This document shows positions 8,977-18,544 of a stretch of DNA of 64,000 nucleotides, one piece after another. Source of the DNA: Mayfieldus sp038040285. GTDB taxonomy: Bacteria; Actinomycetota; Thermoleophilia; Solirubrobacterales; 70-9. The stretch covers positions 51,885-115,884 of the forward strand of contig JBBPIN010000004.1 in the NCBI GenBank assembly GCA_038040285.1, given 5' to 3'. Made by a program: the position numbers and the translations under genes. How positions within the stretch are numbered: the first letter of the stretch is position 1; the number at the start of each line of letters is the position of its first letter. A model generated the notes under the pieces. The model had not been told where the DNA came from, made no database searches, and worked only from the letters and a program-made list of their open reading frames with translations.

Positions 8977-10661
8977 TGTTTCGGCGGCTCGCTCTCGTCG
9001 CTTTCCCCGCCGCGATCGGTTGCAGGCTCGCTCTCGTCACCGCCCTCCGCTCGATCGGCGCGAGCGAACACGAAAGCCTTATCGATGAACCCGTCCGTCT
9101 CCGGATGTTGGTCGAGGCGCAACTCCCACACACAGGCGAAGCCAAGATCGTCCATCTTGGCCCGCAGGTCGGCATCAGTGATGCCCCACTGCCAAGCCTG
9201 GGCGCTATCTCGGTACGGACGCTGCTGTGCGGGGTCCCACTCGTCCAAGTGGTCCAACAGGTCAACGTTGCCGAGCCAGGGAGGCACAGCCTCGAGGAAC
9301 TTCTCGCGTCCGAGGTCGAGTAGGCGGACCGTCGCATCGCCACGCTCCCATTGCGGATTCGCGATCACGAAAGAAGAGGTACTGGGCGCGTAGAGCTCGA
9401 GCACGTCGTCCCAGTCCGGGTCGACAAGATGGAGCAGCACATCGAGAAGCAGGACGGCGTCGACCTGGCCGATTGCCGCGATCGTCTCAGGATCCGAGAC
9501 GCTCCCTTCCACCACGTCCATGCCGGGGCGCTCGGCAGCCAGCTCGATTGCGCTCAGAAGGTAGGCGCTGGGCAATGTGGGGCCTGCATTGATCAGCCGG
9601 CCGCGTTCGACCCCGGGCTGCGCGATTGCATAGAAGGCGTACTGCCCGCAGGCCTGCCCGACCTCCAGGCTCGCGAAGGACTCGATCCCCAAATCTTCGA
9701 ATGCGCAATCGATGGCCGCACGACCGAGGCCAGGCACTGAATCCGTCCAAGGGCTATCAGAGGTCGCCGCGGTCGGGTTTGCGTCCCGCTTCATCTTCGC
9801 CAGCTCCTTCGCAAAGGTCGTGAGCTTGCGCCTCGTGTCCTCAAGCTCGGCCTCCGTGCGGGCAAGTTGGCGCCTGATCGCCTGGTTCTCTAGCTGGTTC
9901 GAAACCGAGATGCCCCTCGCGCAGGCCGCCTGCGCCTCCGCACGAAGCGCCCGCTGCTCGGGGTCGGCGCCCGTGTCCGGAAGCTGACCTTTCCACTTCT
10001 CCACCAACCTGATGTAGGAAAGCGTCCATGCCTCGGGATCGTTGATCAGCTCCAGCGAGTGGTAGTGGATCACGCGGAAGTCGGCGGTCACCACCTTCTT
10101 GCCGGCGGTTCGCGCCTGCATGCAGATGTCGAAGTCGTAGCCATGCAGGTTGCCCAGTGACTCGTCGAAGCGGAGCTCACGGACCGCCCATGGCGAGAGC
10201 ACCATGACCACGCCGTCGATCGAGTCCACCTCACCGGGATGGGCGTAGGAGGGGAGCTTCTCCGGGTCCCAGCCGGCTGCGTCGGTGTCGCCGCCCCCGA
10301 ACTCCTCGTAACGGTGGGTCACGCTCGCCCAGGTCACGGCGCCCTGCCACCAGGCGATGCTTCTCACACCGACGGCTCCGACGCAGCCGATGATCGCGAC
10401 GTCTGGGTCACGGAGCACGTCCCTCACCTTCGCCGCGAAGTCGAGATCGTCGATCTCGGCGTCCTGATGGACGAGGACGAGCGCTTCGAGGTCCTCGTGC
10501 TCGGCTGCCATATCGAGCAGCAGGTTGTAGTTGCGAAACAGCGAGCCGGCACTCTGGTGTGCGAGCACGACCGAGTCCGGCCCGGCGGTGCGACGGATGC
10601 CCTCCGCCGCGCAGCGGTCGTAGAGCTCGGGATCGGTGACCGCCGTGCCGAAGACGATCAC
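8973..10661 (-). CDS. Glycosyltransferase-like domain, coiled coil and C-terminal methyltransferase-like domain
   Basis: The start is taken as GTG at 10661, which overlaps the stop of the upstream TylF gene (GTGA) and has GAGGAG about 7 bp upstream. Longer readings of this frame run antisense-like through the TylF gene. The 562-residue product opens with VIVFGTAVTDPELYDRC and has ALVLVHQDAEIDDLDFAAKV, a GT-A-like fold with HQDAEID as the acidic motif, followed by SPWAVRELRFDESLGNLHGY and YDFDICMQARTAGKKV. Residues about 255-300 form a coiled coil. Residues about 315-545 resemble a SAM-methyltransferase fold (SFASLEVGQACGQYAFYAI, AVLLLDVLLHLVDPDWDDVL), but motif I is weak. Activity of the second half is therefore uncertain. 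Confidence 0.75.
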   Translation of the reverse strand: MIVFGTAVTDPELYDRCAAEGIRRTAGPDSVVLAHQSAGSLFRNYNLLLDMAAEHEDLEALVLVHQDAEIDDLDFAAKVRDVLRDPDVAIIGCVGAVGVRSIAWWQGAVTWASVTHRYEEFGGGDTDAAGWDPEKLPSYAHPGEVDSIDGVVMVLSPWAVRELRFDESLGNLHGYDFDICMQARTAGKKVVTADFRVIHYHSLELINDPEAWTLSYIRLVEKWKGQLPDTGADPEQRALRAEAQAACARGISVSNQLENQAIRRQLARTEAELEDTRRKLTTFAKELAKMKRDANPTAATSDSPWTDSVPGLGRAAIDCAFEDLGIESFASLEVGQACGQYAFYAIAQPGVERGRLINAGPTLPSAYLLSAIELAAERPGMDVVEGSVSDPETIAAIGQVDAVLLLDVLLHLVDPDWDDVLELYAPSTSSFVIANPQWERGDATVRLLDLGREKFLEAVPPWLGNVDLLDHLDEWDPAQQRPYRDSAQAWQWGITDADLRAKMDDLGFACVWELRLDQHPETDGFIDKAFVFARADRAEGGDESEPATDRGGESDESEPPKQ

Positions 10662-11737
10662 TTCGGCTCCTCGTACGATTTCCCTCCGGCAGCCCCCAGG
10701 TGTTGGCGCAGCTCGCTCAGCTCGCGCTCCAACTCGAGCTCGCGCTCCGTGGGAATGCGGGTGCGCGGCGCGTGCCCTGTCCGCGGCGAGCGAGCCGCCG
10801 ACACGCGACGAGACGTCCCCGCGGGGTTCGCTGCCCTGGACTCCGACTCCTTCTCTCGGCGCCAACGCGCTCCGTTCCAGTCGATCTTCTCGATTGGCTC
10901 TGCGATCTCGTGCTCGCGACGGAAGTCGTCGACGGCCGCTTGGCACTCCTTGATGAGCCCGTAGTCGTCGACGATCAGATAGCCGCCCGCGGAGAGGCCG
11001 GGGTACAGCGACTCGAGGCCCACCCAGGTCGCCTCGTACGTGTCGCCGTCGAGTCGGATGACCGACCAGCGTTGGTCGCGCAGTCCGGGGAGCGTCTCGT
11101 CGAAAAAGCCCTCCACGAGCTCCACCCCCCGCTCGAGCCCGAAGCGGGCGAAGTAACCCCACACCTCCCCGACCGGCACGGCGAGGAACTCGACCTGGCT
11201 CAGGTCCAGCTCGCGGTCCTCAGGGAACCCGGCGGCATCGGGCGCCGGCAGGCCCTGGAAGGAGTCGGCCACCCATACGGTGCGCTCGTCGGCCCCCAGC
11301 GAATCGAGGGTCGCGCGGGCGAGGATGGATGCTCCACCGCGCCACGCGCCGGCCTCGATCACGTCGCCCTCGACCCCGTCCGCGACGATCGACTCGATGC
11401 ATAGCTGGAGATCGTCGAGACGCTTCAGACCGACCATCGTCAACCCGCTGAACGGCCAATCAGACCCCCTCGCCCGCAGGGCGAGCTCCTTCTCGTCGAG
11501 CTCGCGGCACTTCACCTGGCTGTCGGGCCGGCGTGTGTCGCCGGTCCTGCTCACCGACAGCGTGCGAGCGCCGGCGAGGTCGCAGAGGCAGAGCTTCAGC
11601 AGCTCGAGGTAGGCGCCCCGCATCGCCTCCGCGCCGGGTCGCGGCTGAATGGCGCGAATCTCGCGATCGGTCCCCTCCTTCAGATGCTGGGCACGCAGCG
11701 CTTCCTCGGTGGGTCGGTGCTTTGGTGCGCTGCTCAT
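10658..11737 (-). CDS. TylF/macrocin-type O-methyltransferase with charged C-terminal tail
   Basis: The start is ATG at 11737 (MSSAPKHRPTEEALRAQ). The frame is open further upstream, but that part lacks similarity and runs into the intergenic region. The 359-residue product matches TylF (PF05711): LTMVGLKRLDDLQLCIE, GDVIEAGAWRGGASILA (SAM motif I), TVWVADSFQGLP, SVIRLDGDTYEATW (metal-binding Asp region) and GGYLIVDDYGLIKECQ. TylF-family enzymes O-methylate hydroxyls of deoxysugars. Residues about 300-359 are a basic then Glu/Leu-rich tail (ERELELERELSELRQHL) likely to form a short coiled coil, perhaps to pair with the coiled coil of the next gene product. The genes are coupled through a GTGA overlap. 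Confidence 0.85.
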   Translation of the reverse strand: MSSAPKHRPTEEALRAQHLKEGTDREIRAIQPRPGAEAMRGAYLELLKLCLCDLAGARTLSVSRTGDTRRPDSQVKCRELDEKELALRARGSDWPFSGLTMVGLKRLDDLQLCIESIVADGVEGDVIEAGAWRGGASILARATLDSLGADERTVWVADSFQGLPAPDAAGFPEDRELDLSQVEFLAVPVGEVWGYFARFGLERGVELVEGFFDETLPGLRDQRWSVIRLDGDTYEATWVGLESLYPGLSAGGYLIVDDYGLIKECQAAVDDFRREHEIAEPIEKIDWNGARWRREKESESRAANPAGTSRRVSAARSPRTGHAPRTRIPTERELELERELSELRQHLGAAGGKSYEEPK

Positions 11738-11825
11738 CGGTAACGGATCCTGCCGCCCAGCCATCAGTCCTGGTGCTCGTATGAGGGGACGATAGCGAGC
11801 AGCTCTAATCACGTACCGTTCGCCC

Positions 11826-13409
11826 GTGACCACCGTACCGCGGAACGTGAGCGTGGTCGACGGGCCCGGACTCGAGGTCACCCTGGACCGCCGATTGCCT
11901 AGAGCCATCCAGGTTGGCCGGGCGACGGTGGTGTTCTGCGCCGGCACCTGCTTCCACCGCAAGCGGCGCGTGGCGGAACTGGCGATCACCATGAACGGTG
12001 CGCGCCACCGGCCGATCGCGCAGCGAATGCCGCGGCTCGACCGGTTTCGTGAGCTGCATCCGGCGCTTTCGCCCGAGCGGGCCGCCTCGGTCAAGCGTGA
12101 TCCGGAATCGCCGCAGGACCCGGAGCTTCGTTCCTACCGGAGCGGCTTCTGGGCCACGTTCCCAATCGAGCCCCAGGAGCGGCGGGGGGAGTTGGAGCTG
12201 GCGGTGGAGGCGCGGCTCGCCGACGGCACGACCGAACGCGCCCCGCTCGGCACGATCGCTGTCGTCGAGCGGCCCGAGCCACCGTCCTACGAGGGCCTGC
12301 AGGGGGCGGTTGAGCAGCCCTTGATCGCGATCTGCATGGCCACCTTCAACCCGGACCTCGAGCTTTTCCGTACCCAGGTGGAGTCGATCCGCGCTCAGAC
12401 CGACCGGAACTGGGTCTGCCTGATCAGCGATGACTGCTCGGAGCCCGAGCGGTTCGAGGCGATCGCCGACACCATCGACGGGGACGAGCGGTTCGTGCTC
12501 TCGCGCCCGGAGGAGCATCTGAGCTTCTACCGGAACTTCGAGCGGGCCCTAAGGATGGTTCCCGCTCAGGCCGAGTTCGTGGCCCTCAGCGATCACGACG
12601 ATCGCTGGTACCCGGACAAGCTCGAGGCCCTGAGGCAAGCAATCGGATCCGCCGAGTTGGCCTACAGTGATCTGAGGCGGGTCGACGCCGAGGGGCGCGT
12701 GCGCGCGGAGACACTTTGGCGAGACAGGCGCAATAACCACACTAACCTTGCGTCGCTTCTGATCTCGAACACGATCGTCGGCGCGGCATGTCTGTTTCGA
12801 CGGCGCGTGATCGAACATGCCCTGCCCTTTCCGGACGGGCCCGGATGGGATTTCCACGATCACTGGCTCGCCCTCGTTGCGATGGCGCTCGGCGACGTCG
12901 CCTACGTCGGTCGCCCGCTCTACGACTACGTTCAGCATCCGGGGGGCGTCCTCGGGCAGGTGGCGTCCCAGCCCGAGGAGTCCCCAGGTGACAACCTCTC
13001 CGGATTGCCAGCCCGGATCGGGCGATGGCGTGGCTTCCTCGGGCGATGGCGCCCTGCGTACTTCACTCTGTATTTGCAGCGCGAGTTTCAGGCGCGGTCC
13101 CTCCTTGTCCGCTGCGGAGCCCAGCTCACTCGACGCAAGCGCCGAGCGTTGCAGCTCCTCATCGCCGCGTCTCGCTCGCCGCTGGGCTTCGCTTGGCTCG
13201 CCGCCCGGCCCGCGCGGGCGCTCTTCGGACGCAATGAGACGCTCTCGGTCGAGGGGGTCCTGATCAGGGGGATCCTCTGGCGCTACCTCATCGTCCTTCG
13301 CGCCTGGGGGCGGGAGCGACCGGGGAGATCCGAGGACGACGCCAGCCTGCCTTTCTTCGAGCCGCAGAGGCTGGGGCGAAGACAGCGACGCTGGCTGGCA
13401 CAGCAGTGA
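11826..13409 (+). CDS. GT2 glycosyltransferase (rhamnosyltransferase-like) with N-terminal beta-rich domain
   Basis: The 527-residue frame starts at GTG 11826, 88 bp from the divergent TylF gene. Residues 1-155 form a beta-rich, Arg-rich domain that I do not recognise (TVVFCAGTCFHRKRRVAELA). The GT2 domain begins at PLIAICMATFNPDLELFRTQ (about 165), with CLISDDCSEPERFEAI and FVALSDHDDRWYPDKLEAL (about 251, metal site). AETLWRDRRNNHTNLASLL and GWDFHDHWLALVAMALG resemble WbbL/RfbF rhamnosyltransferases. The C-terminal 90 residues are basic and partly hydrophobic, suggesting membrane association. The stop is overlapped by the next start. Confidence 0.82.
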   Translation: MTTVPRNVSVVDGPGLEVTLDRRLPRAIQVGRATVVFCAGTCFHRKRRVAELAITMNGARHRPIAQRMPRLDRFRELHPALSPERAASVKRDPESPQDPELRSYRSGFWATFPIEPQERRGELELAVEARLADGTTERAPLGTIAVVERPEPPSYEGLQGAVEQPLIAICMATFNPDLELFRTQVESIRAQTDRNWVCLISDDCSEPERFEAIADTIDGDERFVLSRPEEHLSFYRNFERALRMVPAQAEFVALSDHDDRWYPDKLEALRQAIGSAELAYSDLRRVDAEGRVRAETLWRDRRNNHTNLASLLISNTIVGAACLFRRRVIEHALPFPDGPGWDFHDHWLALVAMALGDVAYVGRPLYDYVQHPGGVLGQVASQPEESPGDNLSGLPARIGRWRGFLGRWRPAYFTLYLQREFQARSLLVRCGAQLTRRKRRALQLLIAASRSPLGFAWLAARPARALFGRNETLSVEGVLIRGILWRYLIVLRAWGRERPGRSEDDASLPFFEPQRLGRRQRRWLAQQ

Positions 13410-14317
13410 TGGGATCGACACTCGAAGATAGGTCGCGGAGAGTCGAACCACGCGTGATCTGGCTGTTCGGGTCGCCGCGAAGCGGCAGCACATGGCTGCT
13501 TCGGATGGCGGAGCAGCATCCCTCGATCGTCGGCATGAACGAACCCACGATCGGCTATCACCTCAGCCCCTTCCTCTCAAACGAGCCCGGCTATCACGCG
13601 GAGGATCTCGATCTCGGCACCTTCACGCTGCGTCGTGCGGTGGAGGGCGATCCGGAGCGGTTCTTCGCCGCCAAGTACGCGGACGTCTGGCTGCCTGGCT
13701 TGCGGAGGCTGCTGAACGACCGCCTGCTGGCTCACTTGGAGCGCGAGGTTGGCGGGACAGCCGCCAGCGACGCCCTTCTGCTGGTGAAGGAGCCGAATGG
13801 ATCCCAGTCGGCGGACGTGATCATGCGCGCCCAGCCCAACGCGCGGCTCCTGTTCCTGCTTCGGGACGGCCGAGATGTAGTCGACTCCGAGCTTGCCTCC
13901 TTCGCCGTCGGGGGATGGCAGGAACGGAGCTTTGCCCACATGCGCGGGATCGGCGAGGCGGAGCGATTCGCGTTCGTCACCCGCTCCGCCTATCAGTGGC
14001 TGTGGCGCACCGAGGTCGTCGAGACTGCGTTCGCCGAGCATCGGGGCCCGAAGCACATGCTTCGCTACGAGGACCTACTGCGCGAGCCCGAGCGGCGGCT
14101 GCACGAGCTCTTCGAGTGGCTCGGCTTGCCGCGCCAACAGACCGAGGTGGCGGGTGTGGTCGAGCAGTTCGCCTTCGAGCGGCTTCCCCACCGTGGTCCG
14201 GATCAGCAGAATCGCTTCGCGAGACCGGGCGCTTGGCGGGACAACCTGCGTCCGGACGAGCGCGCCGCGGTGGAAGCCATTCTCGGCGCCAAGCTAGGCG
14301 AGCTCGGCTACGACTAG
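13409..14317 (+). CDS. Sulfotransferase family protein
   Basis: The start is ATG at 13409, next to the previous TGA (13407-13409); GTG at 13406 is the alternative. The 302-residue protein has VIWLFGSPRSGSTWLLRM at residues 16-33 (PAPS 5'-phosphosulfate loop, Sulfotransfer_3 style) and RLLFLLRDGRDVVDSELAS near 150 (3'-phosphate-binding segment). HMLRYEDLLREPERRLHELF is the downstream motif shared by this family. It follows a glycosyltransferase gene with overlapping codons, so sulfation of the sugar added by that enzyme is the likely role. It ends 5 bp from a convergent methyltransferase. Confidence 0.87.
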   Translation: MGSTLEDRSRRVEPRVIWLFGSPRSGSTWLLRMAEQHPSIVGMNEPTIGYHLSPFLSNEPGYHAEDLDLGTFTLRRAVEGDPERFFAAKYADVWLPGLRRLLNDRLLAHLEREVGGTAASDALLLVKEPNGSQSADVIMRAQPNARLLFLLRDGRDVVDSELASFAVGGWQERSFAHMRGIGEAERFAFVTRSAYQWLWRTEVVETAFAEHRGPKHMLRYEDLLREPERRLHELFEWLGLPRQQTEVAGVVEQFAFERLPHRGPDQQNRFARPGAWRDNLRPDERAAVEAILGAKLGELGYD

Positions 14318-14322
14318 CTCGC

Positions 14323-15087
14323 CTACGAACAGCTCGCCGTGCCCGGCGTCAGCCAGTCCTTGACGGCGCTCTCCGCGTTGGAAATCTGCTCCGGCATCTC
14401 CTGCCGGTGCGCAAGGTAGTAGTCGAACCCCAGATTCTGGTAGGTAGCCACGACTTCCGACAGCTCCTGCTCCAGGAGGCGGCTGGCGCTGTCGAGCCCG
14501 CGTACTAGGCAAAGCCCAGTCGGAGCCGTCGGGACGATCGCCATCTCCAGCTCCGGCCGTAATCTCCGGATCGCGAGCGTCGCCTTCCACACGTCGCCGC
14601 AATAGAAGTCCGTTGTCCGCTCCCGGCTCGCCGTGACCTCGTCGAATGGCACGCAGTCGTGGAGGAGAATCACCGTGTGGCCAGCGGAGTTCCGCTCCAA
14701 GTTGATGAAGTCTCGCAGCACCTGCTCGAACAAATGGAGGCCATCGATGAACGACAGCCCCACCACTCCACCGAGCAGATCGTTCAAGTCGTAGCGCGCG
14801 AAGAACTCGTCGCTCGTCAGCTCGTAGAGCTTCAGGTCCGGCAGCCTTCGCTCGAGCTCTTGTTCGACGTCTTGCTCTATGCTCGGCTCCGGATCCACGG
14901 CGATGCACGGCGTATCGCGGACAACTTGCAGGAGCGAAATGCCTTTGTGGACGCCGATCTCGACGTAATTCGCCGGTCGCAGGATCCGATGGATCCACCT
15001 GAGCACCTTGTAATAGCCGGGGCCCGGAAGACGCCGTGAGGATTCATCCAGGTGCTTGGAGCGCAGTGCCGCATCGCGTGCTTCCAT
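14323..15087 (-). CDS. Class I SAM-dependent methyltransferase (Methyltransf_24 type)
   Basis: The 254-residue protein starts at ATG 15087. NYVEIGVHKGISLLQVV near residues 38-54 is motif I in the form common to Methyltransf_24, with CIAVDPEPSIEQDV after beta-2. LSFIDGLHLFEQVLRDF and VILLHDCVPFDEVT carry the Asp/His residues that in related enzymes bind a metal. It stands alone on the minus strand between two plus-strand blocks. The neighbouring lipoprotein gene is divergent, so a promoter probably lies in 15088-15213. Cytoplasmic; sugar O-methylation is an inference from context. Confidence 0.8.
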   Translation of the reverse strand: MEARDAALRSKHLDESSRRLPGPGYYKVLRWIHRILRPANYVEIGVHKGISLLQVVRDTPCIAVDPEPSIEQDVEQELERRLPDLKLYELTSDEFFARYDLNDLLGGVVGLSFIDGLHLFEQVLRDFINLERNSAGHTVILLHDCVPFDEVTASRERTTDFYCGDVWKATLAIRRLRPELEMAIVPTAPTGLCLVRGLDSASRLLEQELSEVVATYQNLGFDYYLAHRQEMPEQISNAESAVKDWLTPGTASCS

Positions 15088-15213
15088 CTGATCTCACTCT
15101 AGTCGTGACAGCCCAGGCAGTGAAATGCGTATCCTCCGTACGTCGCGCCCAGCAACGGTATGGTGAGGACCGAGCTTGGAGGGACCGCGACGCGGATTGG
15201 GAGGGGCGCCCGT

Positions 15214-15846
15214 ATGAGGATCCCCGACATGCGGTTCGGTCTCGTCGTCGTGTTCGGGGCGCTCCTAGTCGGATGTGGTGGAGGCGGCTCGACCACCAAC
15301 ACGATGTCGACTGGGACGGCGGGTGGCGGCTCGAAAGCCACCACGACGCAGACGGCGGGGGGGCGAGGGCAAACGCGCGTACAGCAAGGTCCAAGTCAAC
15401 AGGGGGGCGGTGGCGCTGCCGGCGCCGGTGCCGAAGCTGCGCCCCCGAAGGCCCAATACATCAGAGAGGCGGATGCCGTCTGCTCTGGGTTCGATGATGA
15501 GCTGAAGTCCCTTAGGGGAGCGTTCAGAGGTCTGGGGACACAGGTCAGCCGCGACGAAGACCGTCACGCCGCGGCTCTGTTGCGGAGGCTCGCAGCTACG
15601 CTTGCAGAAGAGGCGGCAAAGCTCCGGCGCCTGCCACCTCCATCGGGGGACGCGGCGACCATCAGTCGCTGGCTCTCGACTGCCGAGGGGGATACTTCGC
15701 TCCTTCGCGATGTGGCGGACGCCTACGAATCCGGCAATCGTCAGCGAGTTGGCAAGTTGGGAGGCGAGTTCTTCGCGCGCAGTAGCAAGGCTTCGGAAAT
15801 CGCACGGCGCTACGGACTCAAACAATGCCGCTCGAATGCACTCTAG
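15214..15846 (+). CDS. Lipoprotein with Gly/Ser/Thr/Gln-rich linker, function unknown
   Basis: The start is taken as ATG 15214, preceded by GGGAGGGG about 8 bp upstream; a start at 15160 would push the signal peptide inward. The 210-residue product has a short signal peptide and lipobox LLVGC with Cys21 as the lipidation site. About 55 residues of low-complexity Gly/Thr/Gln follow, then a helical domain of about 130 residues (YIREADAVCSGFDDELKSL, LLRRLAATLAEEAAKLRRL). Small lipoproteins with 'xxxAdaiCxxxxxxl' helical domains are common in actinobacteria, and their function is not known. It is probably anchored on the outer face of the cytoplasmic membrane. Confidence 0.75.
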   Translation: MRIPDMRFGLVVVFGALLVGCGGGGSTTNTMSTGTAGGGSKATTTQTAGGRGQTRVQQGPSQQGGGGAAGAGAEAAPPKAQYIREADAVCSGFDDELKSLRGAFRGLGTQVSRDEDRHAAALLRRLAATLAEEAAKLRRLPPPSGDAATISRWLSTAEGDTSLLRDVADAYESGNRQRVGKLGGEFFARSSKASEIARRYGLKQCRSNAL

Positions 15847-15943
15847 GGAGACGCCGAAACAGCACTGCGGGCGTGCGAGACCCACGATCTAGTAGAACTA
15901 CTCGGAGTGGGGCCCCAGGAAGGCTGAGCAGGTAGGACAAGCG

Positions 15944-18544
15944 GTGGAGAGTCGAGAATCAGCGGGTGGGCACCGATCATCGGGAACTGGGAGCACACCG
16001 GGGGAGTCGCCGCAAGGTGGTGCGGGCGATCCAGGCAGTGATCTGAAACACATTCCGGAAGGGGATCGCGCCGCAAGGGTCACTCGCCGCTACCTCAACC
16101 TGCTCCGCGACGCGCTGCTCGATGAGCACTACCCGGAGAACGAAGTCCGTATCGCCCATCTTCTCGAATGCGTGAGCAATGGAGAGGACGTCGACCCCAA
16201 CAAGCTGGCCAACCCAGCTCGCCACATGGTCAAAGCGCTGCGCGAGCTCAAACAGGAACGGCAAGCAGGAGCGCTTCCCGCCAATGCACAGGGCGCCGGA
16301 GGCGGATCGGATGTGCTCGCGTATGCGGGGCTCGGCCGCGTACGTCTCGATCACCTCGAGTCTTGCCTGGAGGTGATCCGCGACGAGGCGGTCGAGGGCG
16401 ACCTCGTTGAAGTCGGCACCGGACGAGGCGGCGCCGCGATCTTCATGCGCGGGTTCCTCGAGGCTTACGAGCTGTCGGGTCCCCGGGTGTGGGTCGCCGA
16501 TCGCTTCGACGGCCGTGCATCTGACGGTCTTGGGGCCAGCTCGAGGTTCCCACCCGACTTCAACATGGTGAGGGACGGCTTCGCCCGGTTCGGCCTACTC
16601 GACGATCGCGTCCTCTTCCTGCAAGGCGCGCCGTCGCGCACACTCGCTGAGGCTTCGATCGACGAGGTTGCGCTTCTTCGGGTGGATTTGCATGATCCGG
16701 AGGAGGTCCGGGCCGTTCTCGATGCGCTGTACGACCGGGTCGCGCCAGGGGGGTTCGTGCTCGTCGACGATTACGGAGCCGCGGACTGCAGAGCGGCGGT
16801 CGAGGGGTTCCGCTCCGAGCGCGGAGTATGCGAGCCGCTCAAGCGAATCGATTGGAGCGGCACCGCCTGGCGAAAGACAAGTCAGGATGAGCGGCGGAGG
16901 ACGCGTATCTCGTTGCGCGGCGCCCGCCGCGCCGCGCCCGAGACGCCTTCTCCGACCAAAGAACTGGCCGTGGTCGTCGTGGTCTTTGACATGCGCCGCG
17001 AGGCCGCCAGGACGCTCCATTCGCTCTCGCGCAGCTACCAGCGGGGCGTCGATGACCTCGACTACGAGGTGATCGTCGTCGAGAACGGATCCGCGGCCGA
17101 ACAGCGGCTGGGAGAGGAGTTCGTCCGTAGCTTCGGCGAGGAGTTCCGCTACATCGAGCTCGGGGACGACGCAGCGCCTTCTCCCGTGCACGCGATCAAT
17201 CGTGGAATTGCCGCATCTAACGCTTCGACCCTGGCACTGATGATCGACGGCGCCCACCTGCTCACGCCCGGCGTGCTGCACTTCGCCACGTTGGGCTTGT
17301 CCACCTACGCCCCCGCCATCGTCACGGTCAAGCACTGGTACGTGGGGCCCGGTCAGCAGCCCCAGGCTGTGTCCGCCGGCTACGAAAAGGAGTTCGAGGA
17401 CCGCCTCTTCGTAGAGATAGGGTGGCCCACCGACGGATACCGGCTGTTCGAGATCAGCCACTCGATCGGCGACCGCGATTGGTTCGACGGTGATTGGGAG
17501 AGCAACTGCATTTTCGTCCCCCGTGCTCTGCTCGAACAGGTAGGCGGCATGGACGAGAGCTTCTCGAAGCCGGGAGGCGGCTTCGTAAACCTCGACTTCT
17601 TCGAGCGGATGGTCGGCTCGCCTGGCGTCACCCTCGTCAGCATCCTCGGCGAAGCCTCGTTTCACCAGGTTCATGGCGGAACGACAACCAACCTCCCCGA
17701 GCCGGACGAATTGATCAGATCCTACGACGACCAGTACGAGGAGCTGCGAGGACACCGGTTTCAGGTTCCGCCGCAGCGGGCCCATTACATCGGAAGCCTG
17801 CCGCCGGGGGCCCGCCGCACCAAGCCGCGGCGCATGAGCCGCTTCCAGCATTTCAAGCAGGCTCACATCGGCGCAAGCGACCAGCGACCGCTCCGGCCGG
17901 TCCCCGTGCCGCAGGATCTGAAGACCGAATTCATCGATGCGCTCTGGCGCAGCGGGGAGTGGCATCGGACGACCTGGCTCGGCAGGCACACGCACAGGCC
18001 GCCCACCGATCTATCGGCCTACCAGGAGCTGATCTTCCGCCTGAGGCCGGACTGGATCGTTGAGACCCGTACGGGGGCGGGCGGCCGGGCCCTGTTCTGC
18101 GCTTCGATCTGCGACCTGATCGAGTACGGGCAGGTGCTATCCATCGACAGCTTCCCGTTCGCCAACCCGCCGGACCACCCGCGAGTCACCTTCCTAGGGG
18201 TCGATCCCGCCGCGGAGCGCACGGCCGCCGAGGCACGTGAGATCGTCGGGGAGCGGCCGAGGTGTCTCGTCATCCTCGGCGCTGGGTCTGACTCCGACGT
18301 TCTCGGGGCGTTTCGCAACTTCGCCCCGCTCGTGCCCGTGGGCTCCTACGTCGTGGTCGAGGACACGATCCTGCAGGGGAACCCGGTGTGGTCGGACTTC
18401 GGACCCGGTCCCGCCGCCGCGGTTCAGGAGATCGTCGGCAAGGGCGAGTTCGTGTCGGATCCCTCGCTGGAGCGCTGCGCGCTCACCTTCAATGTTCGCG
18501 GGTTCCTGAAACGCGTACGCAGAAGCGATGCCCTTCAGGATTGA
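15944..18544 (+). CDS. Three-module protein: TylF-like methyltransferase, GT2 glycosyltransferase, CmcI-like domain
   Basis: The start is GTG 15944 with GGTAGGA about 6 bp upstream. The 866-residue product has three parts. Residues about 45-315 are TylF-like: GDLVEVGTGRGGAAIFMR, RVWVADRFDGR, GGFVLVDDYGAADCR. Residues about 340-580 are GT2-like: LAVVVVVFDMRREAARTL, VIVVENGSAAEQRL, with MIDGAHLLTPGV at the usual DxD position, so the metal motif is altered. Residues about 636-860 match the cephalosporin hydroxylase/rhamnosyl O-methyltransferase family (CmcI): WIVETRTGAGGRALFCA, GSYVVVEDTILQGNPVW, NVRGFLKRV. In this last module the family motifs ETGTHRGGS and LDSDHS are replaced by ETRTGAGGR and LGAGSDS, so catalysis may be lost. 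The stop overlaps the next start by 17 bp. Confidence 0.82.
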   Translation: MESRESAGGHRSSGTGSTPGESPQGGAGDPGSDLKHIPEGDRAARVTRRYLNLLRDALLDEHYPENEVRIAHLLECVSNGEDVDPNKLANPARHMVKALRELKQERQAGALPANAQGAGGGSDVLAYAGLGRVRLDHLESCLEVIRDEAVEGDLVEVGTGRGGAAIFMRGFLEAYELSGPRVWVADRFDGRASDGLGASSRFPPDFNMVRDGFARFGLLDDRVLFLQGAPSRTLAEASIDEVALLRVDLHDPEEVRAVLDALYDRVAPGGFVLVDDYGAADCRAAVEGFRSERGVCEPLKRIDWSGTAWRKTSQDERRRTRISLRGARRAAPETPSPTKELAVVVVVFDMRREAARTLHSLSRSYQRGVDDLDYEVIVVENGSAAEQRLGEEFVRSFGEEFRYIELGDDAAPSPVHAINRGIAASNASTLALMIDGAHLLTPGVLHFATLGLSTYAPAIVTVKHWYVGPGQQPQAVSAGYEKEFEDRLFVEIGWPTDGYRLFEISHSIGDRDWFDGDWESNCIFVPRALLEQVGGMDESFSKPGGGFVNLDFFERMVGSPGVTLVSILGEASFHQVHGGTTTNLPEPDELIRSYDDQYEELRGHRFQVPPQRAHYIGSLPPGARRTKPRRMSRFQHFKQAHIGASDQRPLRPVPVPQDLKTEFIDALWRSGEWHRTTWLGRHTHRPPTDLSAYQELIFRLRPDWIVETRTGAGGRALFCASICDLIEYGQVLSIDSFPFANPPDHPRVTFLGVDPAAERTAAEAREIVGERPRCLVILGAGSDSDVLGAFRNFAPLVPVGSYVVVEDTILQGNPVWSDFGPGPAAAVQEIVGKGEFVSDPSLERCALTFNVRGFLKRVRRSDALQD

